Assembly: GCF_000717345.1 (NCBI RefSeq)
Contig: NZ_JNZA01000018.1
Location: forward strand, 62,001-126,000
Length of the DNA stretch: 64,000 nt
Reading direction: 5' to 3'
Origin: Streptomyces lydicus
Lineage (GTDB): Bacteria > Actinomycetota > Actinomycetes > Streptomycetales > Streptomycetaceae
In this document: positions 33,371 through 43,051 of the stretch, piece by piece
Numbering within the stretch: position 1 is the stretch's first letter
How the letters are laid out: every line of letters begins with the position of its first letter
Position numbers and translations under genes: made by a program
The notes under the pieces: model-generated
What the model was told of the DNA's origin: nothing
The model's database searches: none
What the model saw: the letters and a program-made list of their open reading frames with translations, nothing else

Positions 33371-34972
33371 ATGAGTTCTCAGACCCCGGTCGCCGACGCC
33401 GCGCCGGACCTCTCCGTACCGGAGCCCCGCAAGGGGCTGCGAGGCCATCCGTGGCTGACCCTCTTCTCCGTCGCCATCGGCGTCATGATGGTCGCCCTGG
33501 ACGGCACCATCGTCGCCATCGCCAACCCGGCCATCAAGCAGGACCTCGGCGCCTCGCTCGCCGACGTGCAGTGGATCACCAACGGGTACATGCTCGCCCT
33601 GGCCGTCTCGCTGATCACGGCCGGCAAGCTCGGTGACCGCTTCGGCCACCGCCAGACCTTCCTCATCGGCATCCTCGGCTTCGCCGCCGCCTCCGGTGCC
33701 ATCGGCTTCTCGAACGAGGTCGCGCTGGTCGTCGGCTTCCGCGTGCTGCAGGGGCTGTTCGGCGCGCTGCTGATGCCCGCCGCGCTGGGACTGCTGCGCG
33801 CCACCTTCCCCGCCGAGAAGCTCAACATGGCGATCGGCATCTGGGGCATGGTCATCGGCGCCTCGACCGCCGGCGGCCCGATAGTCGGCGGACTGCTGGT
33901 GGAGCACGTCAGCTGGCAGTCCGTGTTCTTCATCAACGTCCCGGTCGGCGTGCTGGCCCTGGTCCTGGGGCTGGTGATCCTCAAGGACCACCGCGCGGAG
34001 AACGCCCCGCGCTCGTTCGACGTCCCCGGCATCGTGCTGCTCTCCGGCGCGATGTTCTGCCTCATCTGGCCGCTGATCAAGGCGTCGGAGTGGGGCTGGG
34101 GCGACATGAAGACCTGGGGCTTCCTGATCGGCGCCGTGGTCCTCTTCGTCCTGTTCGCCGTCCTGGAGTCCAAGGTCCGTGAACCGCTCATCCCGCTGCG
34201 GATGTTCCGTTCCCTGCCGCTGACCGCCGGCACGGTCCTGATGGTCCTGATGGCTTTCGCCTTCATGGGCGGCCTGTTCTTCGTGACGTTCTACCTCCAG
34301 AACGTGCACGGCATGACCCCCGTCGACAGCGGCCTGCACCTCCTCCCGCTCACCGGCATGATGATCGTCGGCTCCCCGCTCGCCGGGGCGCTGATCACCA
34401 AGCTCGGCCCGCGCATCCCGCTGGTCGGCGGCATGGGCCTGACCGCCGTCGCGATGTACGGCATGTCCGGCCTGGACACGAACAGCAGCACCGGCCCGAT
34501 GTCCCTGTGGTTCGCCCTGCTCGGCCTGGGCCTGGCCCCCGTGATGGTCGGCGCCACCGAGGTCATCGTCGGCAACGCCCCGCTGGAGCTCTCCGGCGTC
34601 GCCGGCGGCCTCCAGCAGGCCGCGATGCAGGTCGGCGGCAGCCTCGGTACGGCCGTGCTCGGCGCGGTGATGGCCTCCCGCGTCGACAACGAACTCCCCA
34701 CCAACTGGAAGACGGCCGGGCTCCCGCCGCTCCCGCCCGCGCAGGCGTCCCAGGTGTCCGACGCGGTCTCGGCCGGTATCGCCCCCGTACCGAAGGGCAC
34801 CCCGCCGGAGTTCGCCCAGAAGATCACCGCCGTGGCCCACGACACCTTCGTGTCCGGCATGGGTCTGGCCTTCACGGTCGCCTGCGGCGTGGCGATCGTC
34901 GCGGCCGTCGTCGCGGTCTTCACCAAGCGCGGCGCGAACGCCGAGGCGGGGGCCGGCGTCGGTCACATCTGA
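33371..34972 (+). CDS. MFS multidrug exporter, DHA2 (EmrB/QacA) family
   Basis: A 533-residue transporter with about 14 membrane segments. Family marks are VALDGTIVAIANPAI in the first segment, WITNGYMLALAVSLITAGKLGDRFGHR (motif A), and the proline/glycine-rich GASTAGGPIVGGLLVEHVSWQSVFFINVPVG (motif C and following). It would export hydrophobic or cationic drugs using the proton gradient. It is divergent from its likely TetR repressor, and no Shine-Dalgarno precedes the ATG. Confidence 0.93.
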   Translation: MSSQTPVADAAPDLSVPEPRKGLRGHPWLTLFSVAIGVMMVALDGTIVAIANPAIKQDLGASLADVQWITNGYMLALAVSLITAGKLGDRFGHRQTFLIGILGFAAASGAIGFSNEVALVVGFRVLQGLFGALLMPAALGLLRATFPAEKLNMAIGIWGMVIGASTAGGPIVGGLLVEHVSWQSVFFINVPVGVLALVLGLVILKDHRAENAPRSFDVPGIVLLSGAMFCLIWPLIKASEWGWGDMKTWGFLIGAVVLFVLFAVLESKVREPLIPLRMFRSLPLTAGTVLMVLMAFAFMGGLFFVTFYLQNVHGMTPVDSGLHLLPLTGMMIVGSPLAGALITKLGPRIPLVGGMGLTAVAMYGMSGLDTNSSTGPMSLWFALLGLGLAPVMVGATEVIVGNAPLELSGVAGGLQQAAMQVGGSLGTAVLGAVMASRVDNELPTNWKTAGLPPLPPAQASQVSDAVSAGIAPVPKGTPPEFAQKITAVAHDTFVSGMGLAFTVACGVAIVAAVVAVFTKRGANAEAGAGVGHI

Positions 34973-35479
34973 CCGCCGTCCGGACCACTCCGGCGCCACC
35001 GGCGCCCCTTCCGCAGCACCCGGCGCGCGGCCGGCCCGAGGACATGCGTTCCCCGGCCGGCCGCGCGCTGTCGTGTGCGGCCGTCAACCCGCCGCCCGGG
35101 GCCGCTTTCCTCCCCACCCGCCGTACGCCGTGCGGCAGTTGGCCCCCGGCGACGCGGTGAATCCCTCATCCGGATGAGCCGGCACCGGGAACCTCCGCCA
35201 CGACCACGGCCACCGCACCACCGCGCCCGGCGGGCCCACCCCCGCGGTTCCCGGGAGGAACGGTTTCCGCAGCCGTCACCGTGCCCCCGCCCCGCGTCAA
35301 CACCGCACCCCGCGCCCCCGCCGGGCGCGCCACCGGTTGTCCACATACCTGATCCGGGTGGCAGCGCCGGCCCGGCCTTGGCAACCGCGTCCCGCCCTCG
35401 CGAAGCTCGATGACGAACCCGCGGCGGGCGCCTCGCCCGCCGCGGCCGGCCCGATCCGTACTCCACGGGGGAGATTCCC
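34973..35479. other. Intergenic region without a recognisable gene
   Basis: About 500 bp between the exporter and the I36-type gene. No open frame has a start with a ribosome binding site and coding-like composition. The last bases hold GGGGGAGATTCCC, the Shine-Dalgarno of the next gene; a promoter for that gene is expected here but I cannot place it. Confidence 0.5.
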
Positions 35480-35890
35480 ATGCGTCTGCGTCTGCGTACG
35501 TCCCGCACCACCGCCGCCCTGACCGGCCTGGCCGCCCTGACCGCCGCCCTGGCCGTTCCGCCCGCCCTCGGCACCCCGGCCGCGCACGCCGCCGGCCGCT
35601 CCGCCACCCCGGGCCCCTGCGCGGCGGGCCAGCTGTGTCTCTGGCCGAAGGCGGACTTCGGCGGGAAGCGGGTGACCTACGAGCTGCCCGACATCGACAT
35701 CGAGAGCTGCGTCCCGCTGCCCAAGGGGACCACCGCCGCCGCGCTCGCCAACCGCACCGGGCGGCCGGTCACCACCTACCAGAGCGCGGAGTGCGCCGAG
35801 ACCGCCGAGTTCGACACCTACCCGGGCGGCGGCAGCTGGGTGCCCCGGTCCCCGTACCAGGTACGGGCGTTCAAGGTGTGGGAGCGGTGA
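35480..35890 (+). CDS. Small secreted peptidase-inhibitor I36-like protein
   Basis: A 136-residue protein with a clear Sec signal cleaved near AHAAGRS (residue ~38). The mature part has CxxGQLCLWPKADFGGKRVTYE, the beta-gamma-crystallin-like opening of the inhibitor I36 family (Streptomyces metalloproteinase inhibitor), and four Cys for disulfides. Many relatives with this fold have no proven inhibitor activity, so the function is tentative. Confidence 0.8.
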   Translation: MRLRLRTSRTTAALTGLAALTAALAVPPALGTPAAHAAGRSATPGPCAAGQLCLWPKADFGGKRVTYELPDIDIESCVPLPKGTTAAALANRTGRPVTTYQSAECAETAEFDTYPGGGSWVPRSPYQVRAFKVWER

Positions 35891-35900
35891 GCCGGGACGG

Positions 35901-35939
35901 CCGAAGCCCCCGGCAGCGGGGGGCTGCCGGGGGCTTCGG
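35901..35939. terminator. Bidirectional terminator hairpin
   Basis: A perfect 17-bp stem (CCGAAGCCCCCGGCAGC and its complement) with a 5-nt loop, between the convergent I36-like and aceE genes. Confidence 0.88.
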
Positions 35940-35961
35940 TCGCGTGTGTCGCGGTGGTGCG

Positions 35962-38694
35962 TCAGGCGTCGCCGCCGGCCTCACCCGCGTCGGCGGCCGA
36001 GACGTCCAGGAGCTGGTAGCGGTCGATCGCCTGCTTCAGCAGGGACCGGTCGACCTTGCCCTCCTTGGCGAGCTCGGTGAGCACGCTCAGGACGATGGAC
36101 TGCGCGTCGATGTGGAAGAAGCGACGGGCCGCGCCGCGGGTGTCCGCGAAGCCGAAGCCATCGGCACCCAGCGACTGGTAGGTGCCCGGCACCCAGCGCG
36201 CGATCTGGTCCGGAACGGCACGCATCCAGTCCGAGACCGCGACCGTCGGGCCCTGGGCGCCCTGGAGCTTCTGCGTCACGTACGGGACGCGCTGCTCCTC
36301 CTCCGGGTGCAGGAGGTTGTGCTCCTCGGCGTCCACCGCCTCCCGGCGCAGCTCGTTCCAGGAGGTCGCCGACCAGACGTCCGCCTTGACGTTCCACTCG
36401 TCCGCGAGGATCTGCTGGGCCTCGACGGCCCACGGCACGGCGACACCCGAGGCGAGGATCTGGGCGGCGTGCTCGCCCTTCTCGCCGGGCGCGACGCGGT
36501 GCAGACCCTTGAGGATGCCCTCGACGTCGACGTCGGCCGGCTCCGCGGGGTGCAGGATCGGCTCGTTGTAGACCGTGAGGTAGTAGAAGATGTCCTCGGC
36601 GTTCTCGCCGTACATCCGGCGCAGACCGTCCTTGACGATGTGCGCGATCTCGTAGCCGTAGGCCGGGTCGTAGGCGACACAGGCCGGGTTGGTCGAGGCC
36701 AGCAGCTGGGAGTGGCCGTCGGCGTGCTGGAGGCCCTCACCGGTCAGCGTCGTACGGCCGGCGGTGGCGCCGAGCACGAAGCCTCGCGCGAGCTGGTCGG
36801 CCATCTGCCAGAACTGGTCACCGGTGCGCTGGAACCCGAACATCGAGTAGAAGACGTAGACCGGGATCAGCGGCTCGCCGTGCGTGGCGTAGGCGGAGCC
36901 CGCCGCGATCAGCGAGGCGGTGCAGCCGGCCTCGGTGATGCCGTCGTGCAGCATCTGGCCGGTCGGCGACTCCTTGTAGGCCAGGAGCAGCTCGCGGTCG
37001 ACGGACTCGTACTGCTGGCCCAGCGGGTTGTAGATCTTGGCCGACGGGAAGAACGCGTCCATGCCGAAGGTGCGGTACTCGTCGGGGGCGATCGGCACGA
37101 AGCGCTTGCCGATCTCCTTGTCCCGCATGAGGTCCTTCAGCACCCGGACGAACGCCATGGTCGTGGCGATCTTCTGCTGGCCCGAGCCCTTCTTGGCACC
37201 CGCGTACGCCTTGTCGTCCGGCAGTGCCAGCGGCTTGGCGCGCACGACGCGGGTGGGCACATAGCCGCCCAGCGACTTGCGCCGGTCGTGCATGTACTGG
37301 ATCTCTTCGGAGTCGCGGCCCGGGTGGTAGTACGGCGGCAGGCCGTCCTCCAGCTCCTTGTCCGGGATCGGCAGGTGCAGCCGGTCACGGAAGCCCTTGA
37401 GGTCCTGGACGGTCAGCTTCTTCATCTGGTGGGTCGCGTTGCGGCCCTCGAAGTTCGGACCGAGCGTCCAGCCCTTGACGGTCTGCGCGAGGATCACCGT
37501 CGGCTGGCCCTTGTGGGCCTTGGCCGCCGCGTACGCCGCGTAGATCTTCTTGTGGTCGTGACCGCCGCGGCCCAGGTGCAGGATCTGGTCGTCGGTCATG
37601 TTCTCGACCATCGCCCGCAGGCGGTGGTCGTCACCGAAGAAGTGCTCACGGATGTACGCGCCGGTCTCGGTGGCGTACGTCTGGAACTGGCCGTCGGGGG
37701 TGGTGTTCAGCTTGTTGACCAGGATGCCGTCGCGGTCCTGCGCGAGCAGCGGGTCCCAGCTGCGGTCCCACACGAGCTTGATGACGTTCCAGCCGGCGCC
37801 GCGGAACTGCGACTCCAGCTCCTGCATGATCTTGCCGTTGCCGCGGACCGGGCCGTCCAGGCGCTGCAGGTTGCAGTTGACGACGAAGGTCAGGTTGTCC
37901 AGGCCCTCACGGGCGGCGATGGACAGCTGGCCGAGCGACTCCGGCTCGTCCATCTCGCCGTCGCCGAGGTAGGCCCACACGTGCGACTTGGAGGTGTCGG
38001 CGATGCCGCGCGCCTCCATGTAGCGGTTCATCCGGGCCTGGTAGATCGCGCCGAGCGGACCGAGGCCCATCGAGACGGTCGGGAACTCCCAGAAGTCCGG
38101 CATCAGCCGCGGGTGCGGGTAGCTGGACAGGCCGTTGGGGGCCTTGGACTTCTCCTGGCGGAAGGCGTCGAGCTGCGGCTCACTCAGTCGGTCGAGGAGG
38201 AACGCGCGGGCGTAGACACCGGGCGACGCGTGGCCCTGGAAGAAGATCTGGTCGCCGCCGTCGCCCTCGTCCTTGCCCCGGAAGAAGTGGTTGAAGCCCA
38301 CGTCGTAGAGGGAGGCCGAGGAGGCGAAGGTGGCGATGTGGCCGCCGACACCGATGCCCGGACGCTGGGCGCGGGACACCATGACGGCGGCGTTCCACCG
38401 GGTCGCGTTGAGGACCTTGCGCTCGATCTCCTCGTTGCCGGGGAAGAACGGCTCGTCCTTGGTCGCGATGGTGTTGACGTAGTCCGTGCTGCGCATCTCG
38501 GGCACGGCCACACGCCTCTCCCGGGCGCGCTCGATCAGCCGCAGCATGAGATAGCGGGCACGTTCCCGGCCTCGCTCGTCAACAGCCGCGTCGAGCGAGT
38601 CGAGCCATTCCTGGGTCTCTTCGGGATCGAAGTCCGGGACCTGGCTGGGAAGGCCGCCAATGATGATCGGGTTTCGATCGGATCCGGAAGCCAC
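35962..38694 (-). CDS. aceE: Pyruvate dehydrogenase E1 component, homodimeric type
   Basis: A 910-residue thiamine-diphosphate enzyme that decarboxylates pyruvate and acetylates the E2 lipoyl group. The thiamine-diphosphate motif starts at [12 protein letters not shown] and continues to [20 protein letters not shown]. The N-terminal third has [26 protein letters not shown], and the pyrimidine/C-terminal parts have [14 protein letters not shown]. Length fits the E. coli AceE type, which actinobacteria use instead of the E1 alpha/beta pair. No E2 or E3 gene is adjacent, as is usual in Streptomyces. Confidence 0.97.
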   Translation of the reverse strand: MASGSDRNPIIIGGLPSQVPDFDPEETQEWLDSLDAAVDERGRERARYLMLRLIERARERRVAVPEMRSTDYVNTIATKDEPFFPGNEEIERKVLNATRWNAAVMVSRAQRPGIGVGGHIATFASSASLYDVGFNHFFRGKDEGDGGDQIFFQGHASPGVYARAFLLDRLSEPQLDAFRQEKSKAPNGLSSYPHPRLMPDFWEFPTVSMGLGPLGAIYQARMNRYMEARGIADTSKSHVWAYLGDGEMDEPESLGQLSIAAREGLDNLTFVVNCNLQRLDGPVRGNGKIMQELESQFRGAGWNVIKLVWDRSWDPLLAQDRDGILVNKLNTTPDGQFQTYATETGAYIREHFFGDDHRLRAMVENMTDDQILHLGRGGHDHKKIYAAYAAAKAHKGQPTVILAQTVKGWTLGPNFEGRNATHQMKKLTVQDLKGFRDRLHLPIPDKELEDGLPPYYHPGRDSEEIQYMHDRRKSLGGYVPTRVVRAKPLALPDDKAYAGAKKGSGQQKIATTMAFVRVLKDLMRDKEIGKRFVPIAPDEYRTFGMDAFFPSAKIYNPLGQQYESVDRELLLAYKESPTGQMLHDGITEAGCTASLIAAGSAYATHGEPLIPVYVFYSMFGFQRTGDQFWQMADQLARGFVLGATAGRTTLTGEGLQHADGHSQLLASTNPACVAYDPAYGYEIAHIVKDGLRRMYGENAEDIFYYLTVYNEPILHPAEPADVDVEGILKGLHRVAPGEKGEHAAQILASGVAVPWAVEAQQILADEWNVKADVWSATSWNELRREAVDAEEHNLLHPEEEQRVPYVTQKLQGAQGPTVAVSDWMRAVPDQIARWVPGTYQSLGADGFGFADTRGAARRFFHIDAQSIVLSVLTELAKEGKVDRSLLKQAIDRYQLLDVSAADAGEAGGDA

Positions 38695-39212
38695 GCTGTT
38701 CCTTCGTGTTCGGGTCGTGACGTGCTCGGCACGCTATTGCTGCTGTGCACGGGACGAATACGGTCTCTGCCTTGGTGTCGCGCCGTCTTCCATCGTGTAC
38801 CGAGCCACAGGGCTACGTCACCTCTACCGATGGGTAACCATCCGCTGAGAGATGGCGCTGAAAAGGCCGATTTCTCAGGTCGGCCAAATCGCAACCATAC
38901 GCCCATGTCGAAAGTGCTTCGCGTACGGCCGTGCGACCATCGAAAGGGGAACCGGAAGCGGTCCGTCCACCCCCCGAAGGGACCAGTCACGCGCGACTAC
39001 CCGATAAACCCCCCAGAATGCTGTGGTGTGAATCACTTCAGCCTGTCCTGTCGGCGTCGCTGTTGCGGCGAGACGCCTCCAAACGTCACCGTTTCGGCGG
39101 TCTGGACCTCCGGGTACTTGCGCGATCCGCCCGGCCCGTGTGGACTACGCCCAATGCTCCGCGCACGCGCGGGGTCCCCGAGCATTTCCCGAAACATGAC
39201 AGGAGGCAATCC
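38695..39212. other. Divergent intergenic region between aceE and the DUF3052 gene
   Basis: About 520 bp of noticeably lower GC than the flanking genes, with no credible gene. It must hold the promoters of both divergent neighbours. I could not fix -35/-10 boxes with confidence. AGGAGG at 39201 is the ribosome binding site of the DUF3052 gene. Confidence 0.5.
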
Positions 39213-39644
39213 GTGAGCGCGACCGCGGACCACGCGGAGGAGCGGACCAACCCTGCCGCCAGGCTTGGGTTCGAGCCCGGACAGGTGGTCCAGGAGATCG
39301 GTTACGACGATGACGTCGATCAGGATCTTCGCGAAGGCATTGAGACCGTGACCGGCCAGGATCTCGTTGACGAGGACTACGACGACGTCTGTGACGTCGT
39401 GCTGCTGTGGTTCCGCGACGAGGACGGCGATCTCACGGACGCGCTGGTGGACGCCATCGGGCTGGTCGACGAGGGCGGGCACATCTTGCTGCTGACGCCG
39501 AAGACCGGCCGGGATGGCTACGTCGAACCGAGCGACATCAATGAGGCCGCGCAGACCGCGGGTCTGTCCCAGACCAAGAGCATCAACGCGGGCAAGGACT
39601 GGGCCGGCAGCCGCCTGGTGACGCCCAAGTCCGGCAAGCGCTGA
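39213..39644 (+). CDS. DUF3052 family protein
   Basis: A 143-residue acidic protein matching actinobacterial DUF3052 (GFEPGQVVQEIGYDDDVD, DVVLLWFRDEDGDL, LLLTPKTGRDGYVEPSDINEAAQTAGL). The fold resembles a small methyltransferase-like Rossmann unit; no activity is established. GTG 39213 has AGGAGG 6 nt upstream. It is followed by a terminator and then by the peroxiredoxin gene, an arrangement common in actinomycetes near aceE. Confidence 0.9.
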   Translation: MSATADHAEERTNPAARLGFEPGQVVQEIGYDDDVDQDLREGIETVTGQDLVDEDYDDVCDVVLLWFRDEDGDLTDALVDAIGLVDEGGHILLLTPKTGRDGYVEPSDINEAAQTAGLSQTKSINAGKDWAGSRLVTPKSGKR

Positions 39645-39668
39645 GCCGTACCCCCTCGGCAAGCGCCA

Positions 39669-39703
39669 CCGAGCCCTCTCCGCCTGTTCCGGAGGGGGCT
39701 CGG
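39669..39703 (+). terminator. Terminator hairpin after the DUF3052 gene
   Basis: CCGAGCCCTCTCCG pairs with CGGAGGGGGCTCGG (one G-U pair) around a 7-nt loop. Confidence 0.75.
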
Positions 39704-39791
39704 CCCCGTTCCGTACGGGTTCCCCCGCCGTCCAGCCCTGCGCGTAGGGTTGGACGCGTTCTGTTGAGCGTGAGTGGAAGGGAAGCACCCC

Positions 39792-40250
39792 ATGGCGATC
39801 GAGGTCGGCACGAAGGCTCCGGATTTCGAGCTGAAGAACCAGCACGGCGAGCTGGTCAAGCTCTCCGACTTCCGCGGTGAGAAGGCCGTCGTCCTCCTCT
39901 TCTACCCCTTCGCCTTCACCGGCGTGTGCACCGGCGAGCTGTGCGCGCTCCGCGACGAGCTGCCGAAGTTCGTCAACGACGACGTCCAGCTGCTGGCCGT
40001 CTCCAACGACTCCCCCTTCTCGCTGCGCGTCTTCGCCGAGCAGGAGGGCCTGGAGTACCCGCTGCTGTCCGACTTCTGGCCGCACGGCGAGGCTTCCCGG
40101 GCGTACGGCGTCTTCGACGAGGAGAAGGGCTGCGCGGTGCGCGGCACGTTCATCATCGACAAGGAGGGCGTGGTGCGCTGGACCGTCGTCAACGGCCTGC
40201 CCGACGCCCGTGACCTGAACGAGTACGTGAAGGCCCTCGACACCCTCTGA
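39792..40250 (+). CDS. Peroxiredoxin, AhpE type
   Basis: A 152-residue thiol peroxidase that reduces peroxides in the cytoplasm. The peroxidatic Cys46 is in PFAFTGVCTGELCALRDE, with the Thr43 and following Arg54 of the active site; Cys51 may resolve. Close to AhpE of mycobacteria in length and motifs. GGAAGGGAAG precedes the ATG. It lies just before the Ter island but has its own transcription signals. Confidence 0.93.
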   Translation: MAIEVGTKAPDFELKNQHGELVKLSDFRGEKAVVLLFYPFAFTGVCTGELCALRDELPKFVNDDVQLLAVSNDSPFSLRVFAEQEGLEYPLLSDFWPHGEASRAYGVFDEEKGCAVRGTFIIDKEGVVRWTVVNGLPDARDLNEYVKALDTL

Positions 40251-40424
40251 GCCGGCCCCGCCGCTCCGTGCGCCCCCGGCGTCCGCATGGCCGACATCCG
40301 CAGCGATCCAGGTGCGATTTCTGCAATCGGTGGGAACCGGTCACTAGGATCAATTCGTTGATCCGATGCCATGCACGATGGGGGCGCACATGTATACGTA
40401 CCCCTCGAATCTATGGGAGGACTC

Positions 40425-41000
40425 GTGGGAGTCAGCCTCAGCAAGGGCGGCAACGTCTCGCTGACGAAGGAAGCCCCCAATCTGACCGCCGTCGTCGTCG
40501 GTCTGGGCTGGGACGCGCGCACGACCACCGGTACGGACTTCGACCTGGACGCCAGCGCCCTGCTGACGAACGACCAGGGCAAGGTGGCCAACGACCAGAA
40601 CTTCGTGTTCTTCAACAACCTGAAGAGCCCGGACGGTTCGGTCGAGCACACCGGCGACAACATCACCGGCGAGGGCGAGGGTGACGACGAGCAGATCAAG
40701 GTGAACCTGGCCGCCGTGCCGGCCGATGTCGCCAAGATCGTCTTCCCGGTGTCGATCTACGACGCCGAGACCCGCCAGCAGAGCTTCGGCCAGGTCCGCA
40801 ACGCCTTCATCCGCGTCGTCAACCAGGCCGACAACAACGAGCTGGCGCGCTACGACCTGAGCGAGGACGCCTCGACCGAGACCGCCATGGTCTTCGGTGA
40901 GCTGTACCGCAACGGTGCCGAGTGGAAGTTCCGGGCCATCGGCCAGGGCTACGCCTCGGGTCTGCGCGGCATCGCGCAGGACTTCGGCGTCAACGTCTGA
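40425..41000 (+). CDS. TerD-family stress protein (first copy)
   Basis: A 191-residue TerD-type calcium-binding protein. GTG 40425 ([18 protein letters not shown]) with GGGAGGA 5 nt upstream gives the standard family length; an upstream in-frame ATG adds an unlikely leader. The Ca2+-binding DxDAS motif is in FDLDASALL, and a second acidic patch is [13 protein letters not shown]. TerD proteins act in tellurite, phage and envelope stress responses, by an unclear mechanism. A GGATCAA-TTCG-TTGATCC hairpin is at 40347-40364 in its leader. Confidence 0.94.
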   Translation: MGVSLSKGGNVSLTKEAPNLTAVVVGLGWDARTTTGTDFDLDASALLTNDQGKVANDQNFVFFNNLKSPDGSVEHTGDNITGEGEGDDEQIKVNLAAVPADVAKIVFPVSIYDAETRQQSFGQVRNAFIRVVNQADNNELARYDLSEDASTETAMVFGELYRNGAEWKFRAIGQGYASGLRGIAQDFGVNV

Positions 41001-41030
41001 GCGACCGGATCCCGTCCGATCGCCGGCCTC

Positions 41031-41058
41031 CGGGTACGCCGCCGCGGCGGCGTACCCG
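41031..41058 (+). terminator. Hairpin between the two terD genes
   Basis: A perfect 28-base palindrome starting CGGGTACGCCGCCG, 31 bases past the first terD stop; likely a terminator or attenuator between the two copies. Confidence 0.7.
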
Positions 41059-41179
41059 CGCCGAGCAGTAACCGCGTCCGGCGCCGTACCCCCCGAGGGG
41101 AGTGCGGCGCCGGAGGTGCTTGAAGGGAGACGGGCCGCGCCGGGCGCGGCCCGTACCGACACCGGGGAGGAAGCGAACG

Positions 41180-41755
41180 ATGACCGTCACACTCGCCAAG
41201 GGGGGCAATGTCTCCCTGTCCAAGGCCGCTCCGAATCTCACCCAGATCATGGTCGGCCTCGGCTGGGACGCGCGATCCACGACCGGAGCGCCCTTCGACC
41301 TCGACGCCAGCGCGCTGCTGTGCCGGTCGGGCCGGGTGCTGGGGGACGAGTACTTCGTCTTCTACAACAACCTCAAGAGCCCCGAGGGCTCCGTCGAGCA
41401 CACCGGGGACAACCTCACGGGCGAGGGGGAGGGCGACGACGAGTCGCTCCTGTTGGACCTCTCGCAGGTGCCCGAGCAGGTCGACAAGATCGTCTTTCCG
41501 GTCTCGATCCACGAGGCCGAGGCGCGCGGCCAGAGCTTCGGCCAGGTCAGCAATGCCTTCATCCGCATCGTCAATCAGGCCGACGGCGGCGAGCTCGCCC
41601 GGTACGACCTCAGTGAGGACGCGGCCGGCGAAACCGCAATGATCTTCGGCGAGGTCTACCGCCACAACGGCGAATGGAAGTTCCGGGCAGTAGGACAGGG
41701 GTACGCGTCGGGTCTGCGGGGCATCGCTCTAGACTTCGGGGTCAACGTTTCGTAA
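41180..41755 (+). CDS. TerD-family stress protein (second copy)
   Basis: A 191-residue protein very similar to the preceding TerD ([75 protein letters not shown]). The two are tandem duplicates. The calcium ligands are kept. GGGGAGGAAG precedes the ATG. It is 52 bp upstream of the TerC/DUF475 gene, with no terminator in between, so both are probably one transcript. Confidence 0.94.
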   Translation: MTVTLAKGGNVSLSKAAPNLTQIMVGLGWDARSTTGAPFDLDASALLCRSGRVLGDEYFVFYNNLKSPEGSVEHTGDNLTGEGEGDDESLLLDLSQVPEQVDKIVFPVSIHEAEARGQSFGQVSNAFIRIVNQADGGELARYDLSEDAAGETAMIFGEVYRHNGEWKFRAVGQGYASGLRGIALDFGVNVS

Positions 41756-41807
41756 AGCGCCGCGCGCTGCGCGCGGGGGACCCACACAGCGAGGGATTGG
41801 GTAGGCA

Positions 41808-42953
41808 GTGCTCCTGAAAACCTTTGGCTGGTCGTTCGCCATCACGGTGGTCGGCCTCGTCGTCGCCGGCGTGCTCTGGGGGTGGCAGGGGCTCGCGATC
41901 GTCGGGATCCTGTCCATCCTGGAGATCTCGCTCTCGTTCGACAACGCGGTCATCAACGCGGGCATCCTGCGCAAGATGAACGCCTTCTGGCAGAAGATCT
42001 TCCTCACCGTCGGCATTCTCATCGCGGTATTCGGCATGCGGCTGGTGTTCCCGGTCGTCATCGTCGCGATCACCGCGAAACTGGGGCCGATCGAGGCGGT
42101 CAAGCTCGCCATCAACGACAAGGCGCATTACCAGGAACTGGTCACCAGCGCCCACCCGGCCATCGCGGCCTTCGGCGGGATGTTCCTGCTGATGATCTTC
42201 CTCGATTTCATCTTCGAGGAGCGCGACTACAAGTGGCTGTCGTGGATCGAGAAGCCCATGGCCAAGATGGGCAAGCTCGACATGCTGTCCGTGATCATCG
42301 CGCTGGTCGTCCTGCTGGTGAGCGCGATGACGTTGGCCACCGACGTGGCGCACGGCGGCGGTGACAAGACCGCCACCGTCCTGCTGGCCGGCGTGGCGGG
42401 ACTGATCACGTACCTGGTCGTCGGCGGGATCTCCGGCTACTTCGAGGACAAGCTCGAAGAGGACGATGAGGACGACGAGGACGACGAGGAAAGCGAGGCC
42501 GGCGCGGCGGCTCCCGTGGCGACCGGCGCCGGCTCGGCGGTCGGCCTGGCGGGCAAGGCCGCGTTCTTCATGTTCCTCTACCTGGAGGTCATCGACGCGT
42601 CCTTCTCCTTCGACGGTGTCATCGGCGCGTTCGCCATCACCAACGACATCTTCATGATGGCGCTGGGTCTGGGCATCGGTGCGATGTACATCCGCTCGCT
42701 GACCGTCTTCCTGGTCCGCAAGGGGACGCTGGACGACTACGTCTATCTGGAGCACGGTGCGCACTACGCGATCGGTGCGCTGGCCGTCATCCTGCTGATC
42801 ACGATCAGGTACGAGGTCAGCGAGGTCGTCACCGGCCTGATCGGCATCGTGCTCATCGGCCTGTCCTTCGCCTCGTCCGTCGTGCGGAACCGGCGTGAGG
42901 GCAAGCCGGGCGACACGTCGGGAACGAAGGCGGAAGTCACGTCCGGAGTGTGA
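41808..42953 (+). CDS. TerC-like DUF475 integral membrane protein
   Basis: A 381-residue membrane protein with about eight to nine hydrophobic segments. Two conserved acidic membrane motifs stand out: ILEISLSFDNAVINA and YLEVIDASFSFDGVIGAFA, the TerC-superfamily signatures thought to bind or move metal ions. A cytosolic loop at residues ~218-230 is almost all Asp/Glu (EDDEDDEDDEE). In Ter systems this protein pairs with soluble TerD partners, as the adjacent genes suggest. The start is GTG 41808. Confidence 0.9.
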   Translation: MLLKTFGWSFAITVVGLVVAGVLWGWQGLAIVGILSILEISLSFDNAVINAGILRKMNAFWQKIFLTVGILIAVFGMRLVFPVVIVAITAKLGPIEAVKLAINDKAHYQELVTSAHPAIAAFGGMFLLMIFLDFIFEERDYKWLSWIEKPMAKMGKLDMLSVIIALVVLLVSAMTLATDVAHGGGDKTATVLLAGVAGLITYLVVGGISGYFEDKLEEDDEDDEDDEESEAGAAAPVATGAGSAVGLAGKAAFFMFLYLEVIDASFSFDGVIGAFAITNDIFMMALGLGIGAMYIRSLTVFLVRKGTLDDYVYLEHGAHYAIGALAVILLITIRYEVSEVVTGLIGIVLIGLSFASSVVRNRREGKPGDTSGTKAEVTSGV

Positions 42954-42980
42954 CGCGGCGCTGATTGAGGAACGCTCTCT

Positions 42981-43019
42981 GCGGGGCGGCCCTGAGGTCC
43001 AGACCTCGGGCCGCCCCGC
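42981..43019 (+). terminator. Terminator hairpin after the TerC/DUF475 gene
   Basis: GCGGGGCGGCCC and GGGCCGCCCCGC arms, extended by an inner GAGGT/ACCTC stem, lie 27 bases past the stop. Confidence 0.85.
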
Positions 43020-43051
43020 TCTGATTGGGGCCGAGCGATGGGGTGGGCAAG

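Noticed and set aside
35410..39216. Very long plus-strand open frame opposite aceE
   Set aside because: It mirrors aceE in another frame, is rich in Arg/Val/Leu/His as expected for antisense of GC-rich coding DNA, and has no ribosome site or known domain.
40332..40360. ECF sigma promoter (GGGAAC ... CGTT) before terD
   Set aside because: Boxes are present, but the spacing does not fit the SigR or SigE pattern well enough to support a call.
40425..41755. Tandem terD genes as an assembly duplication
   Set aside because: The two copies differ throughout at both codon and residue level, so they are real paralogues.
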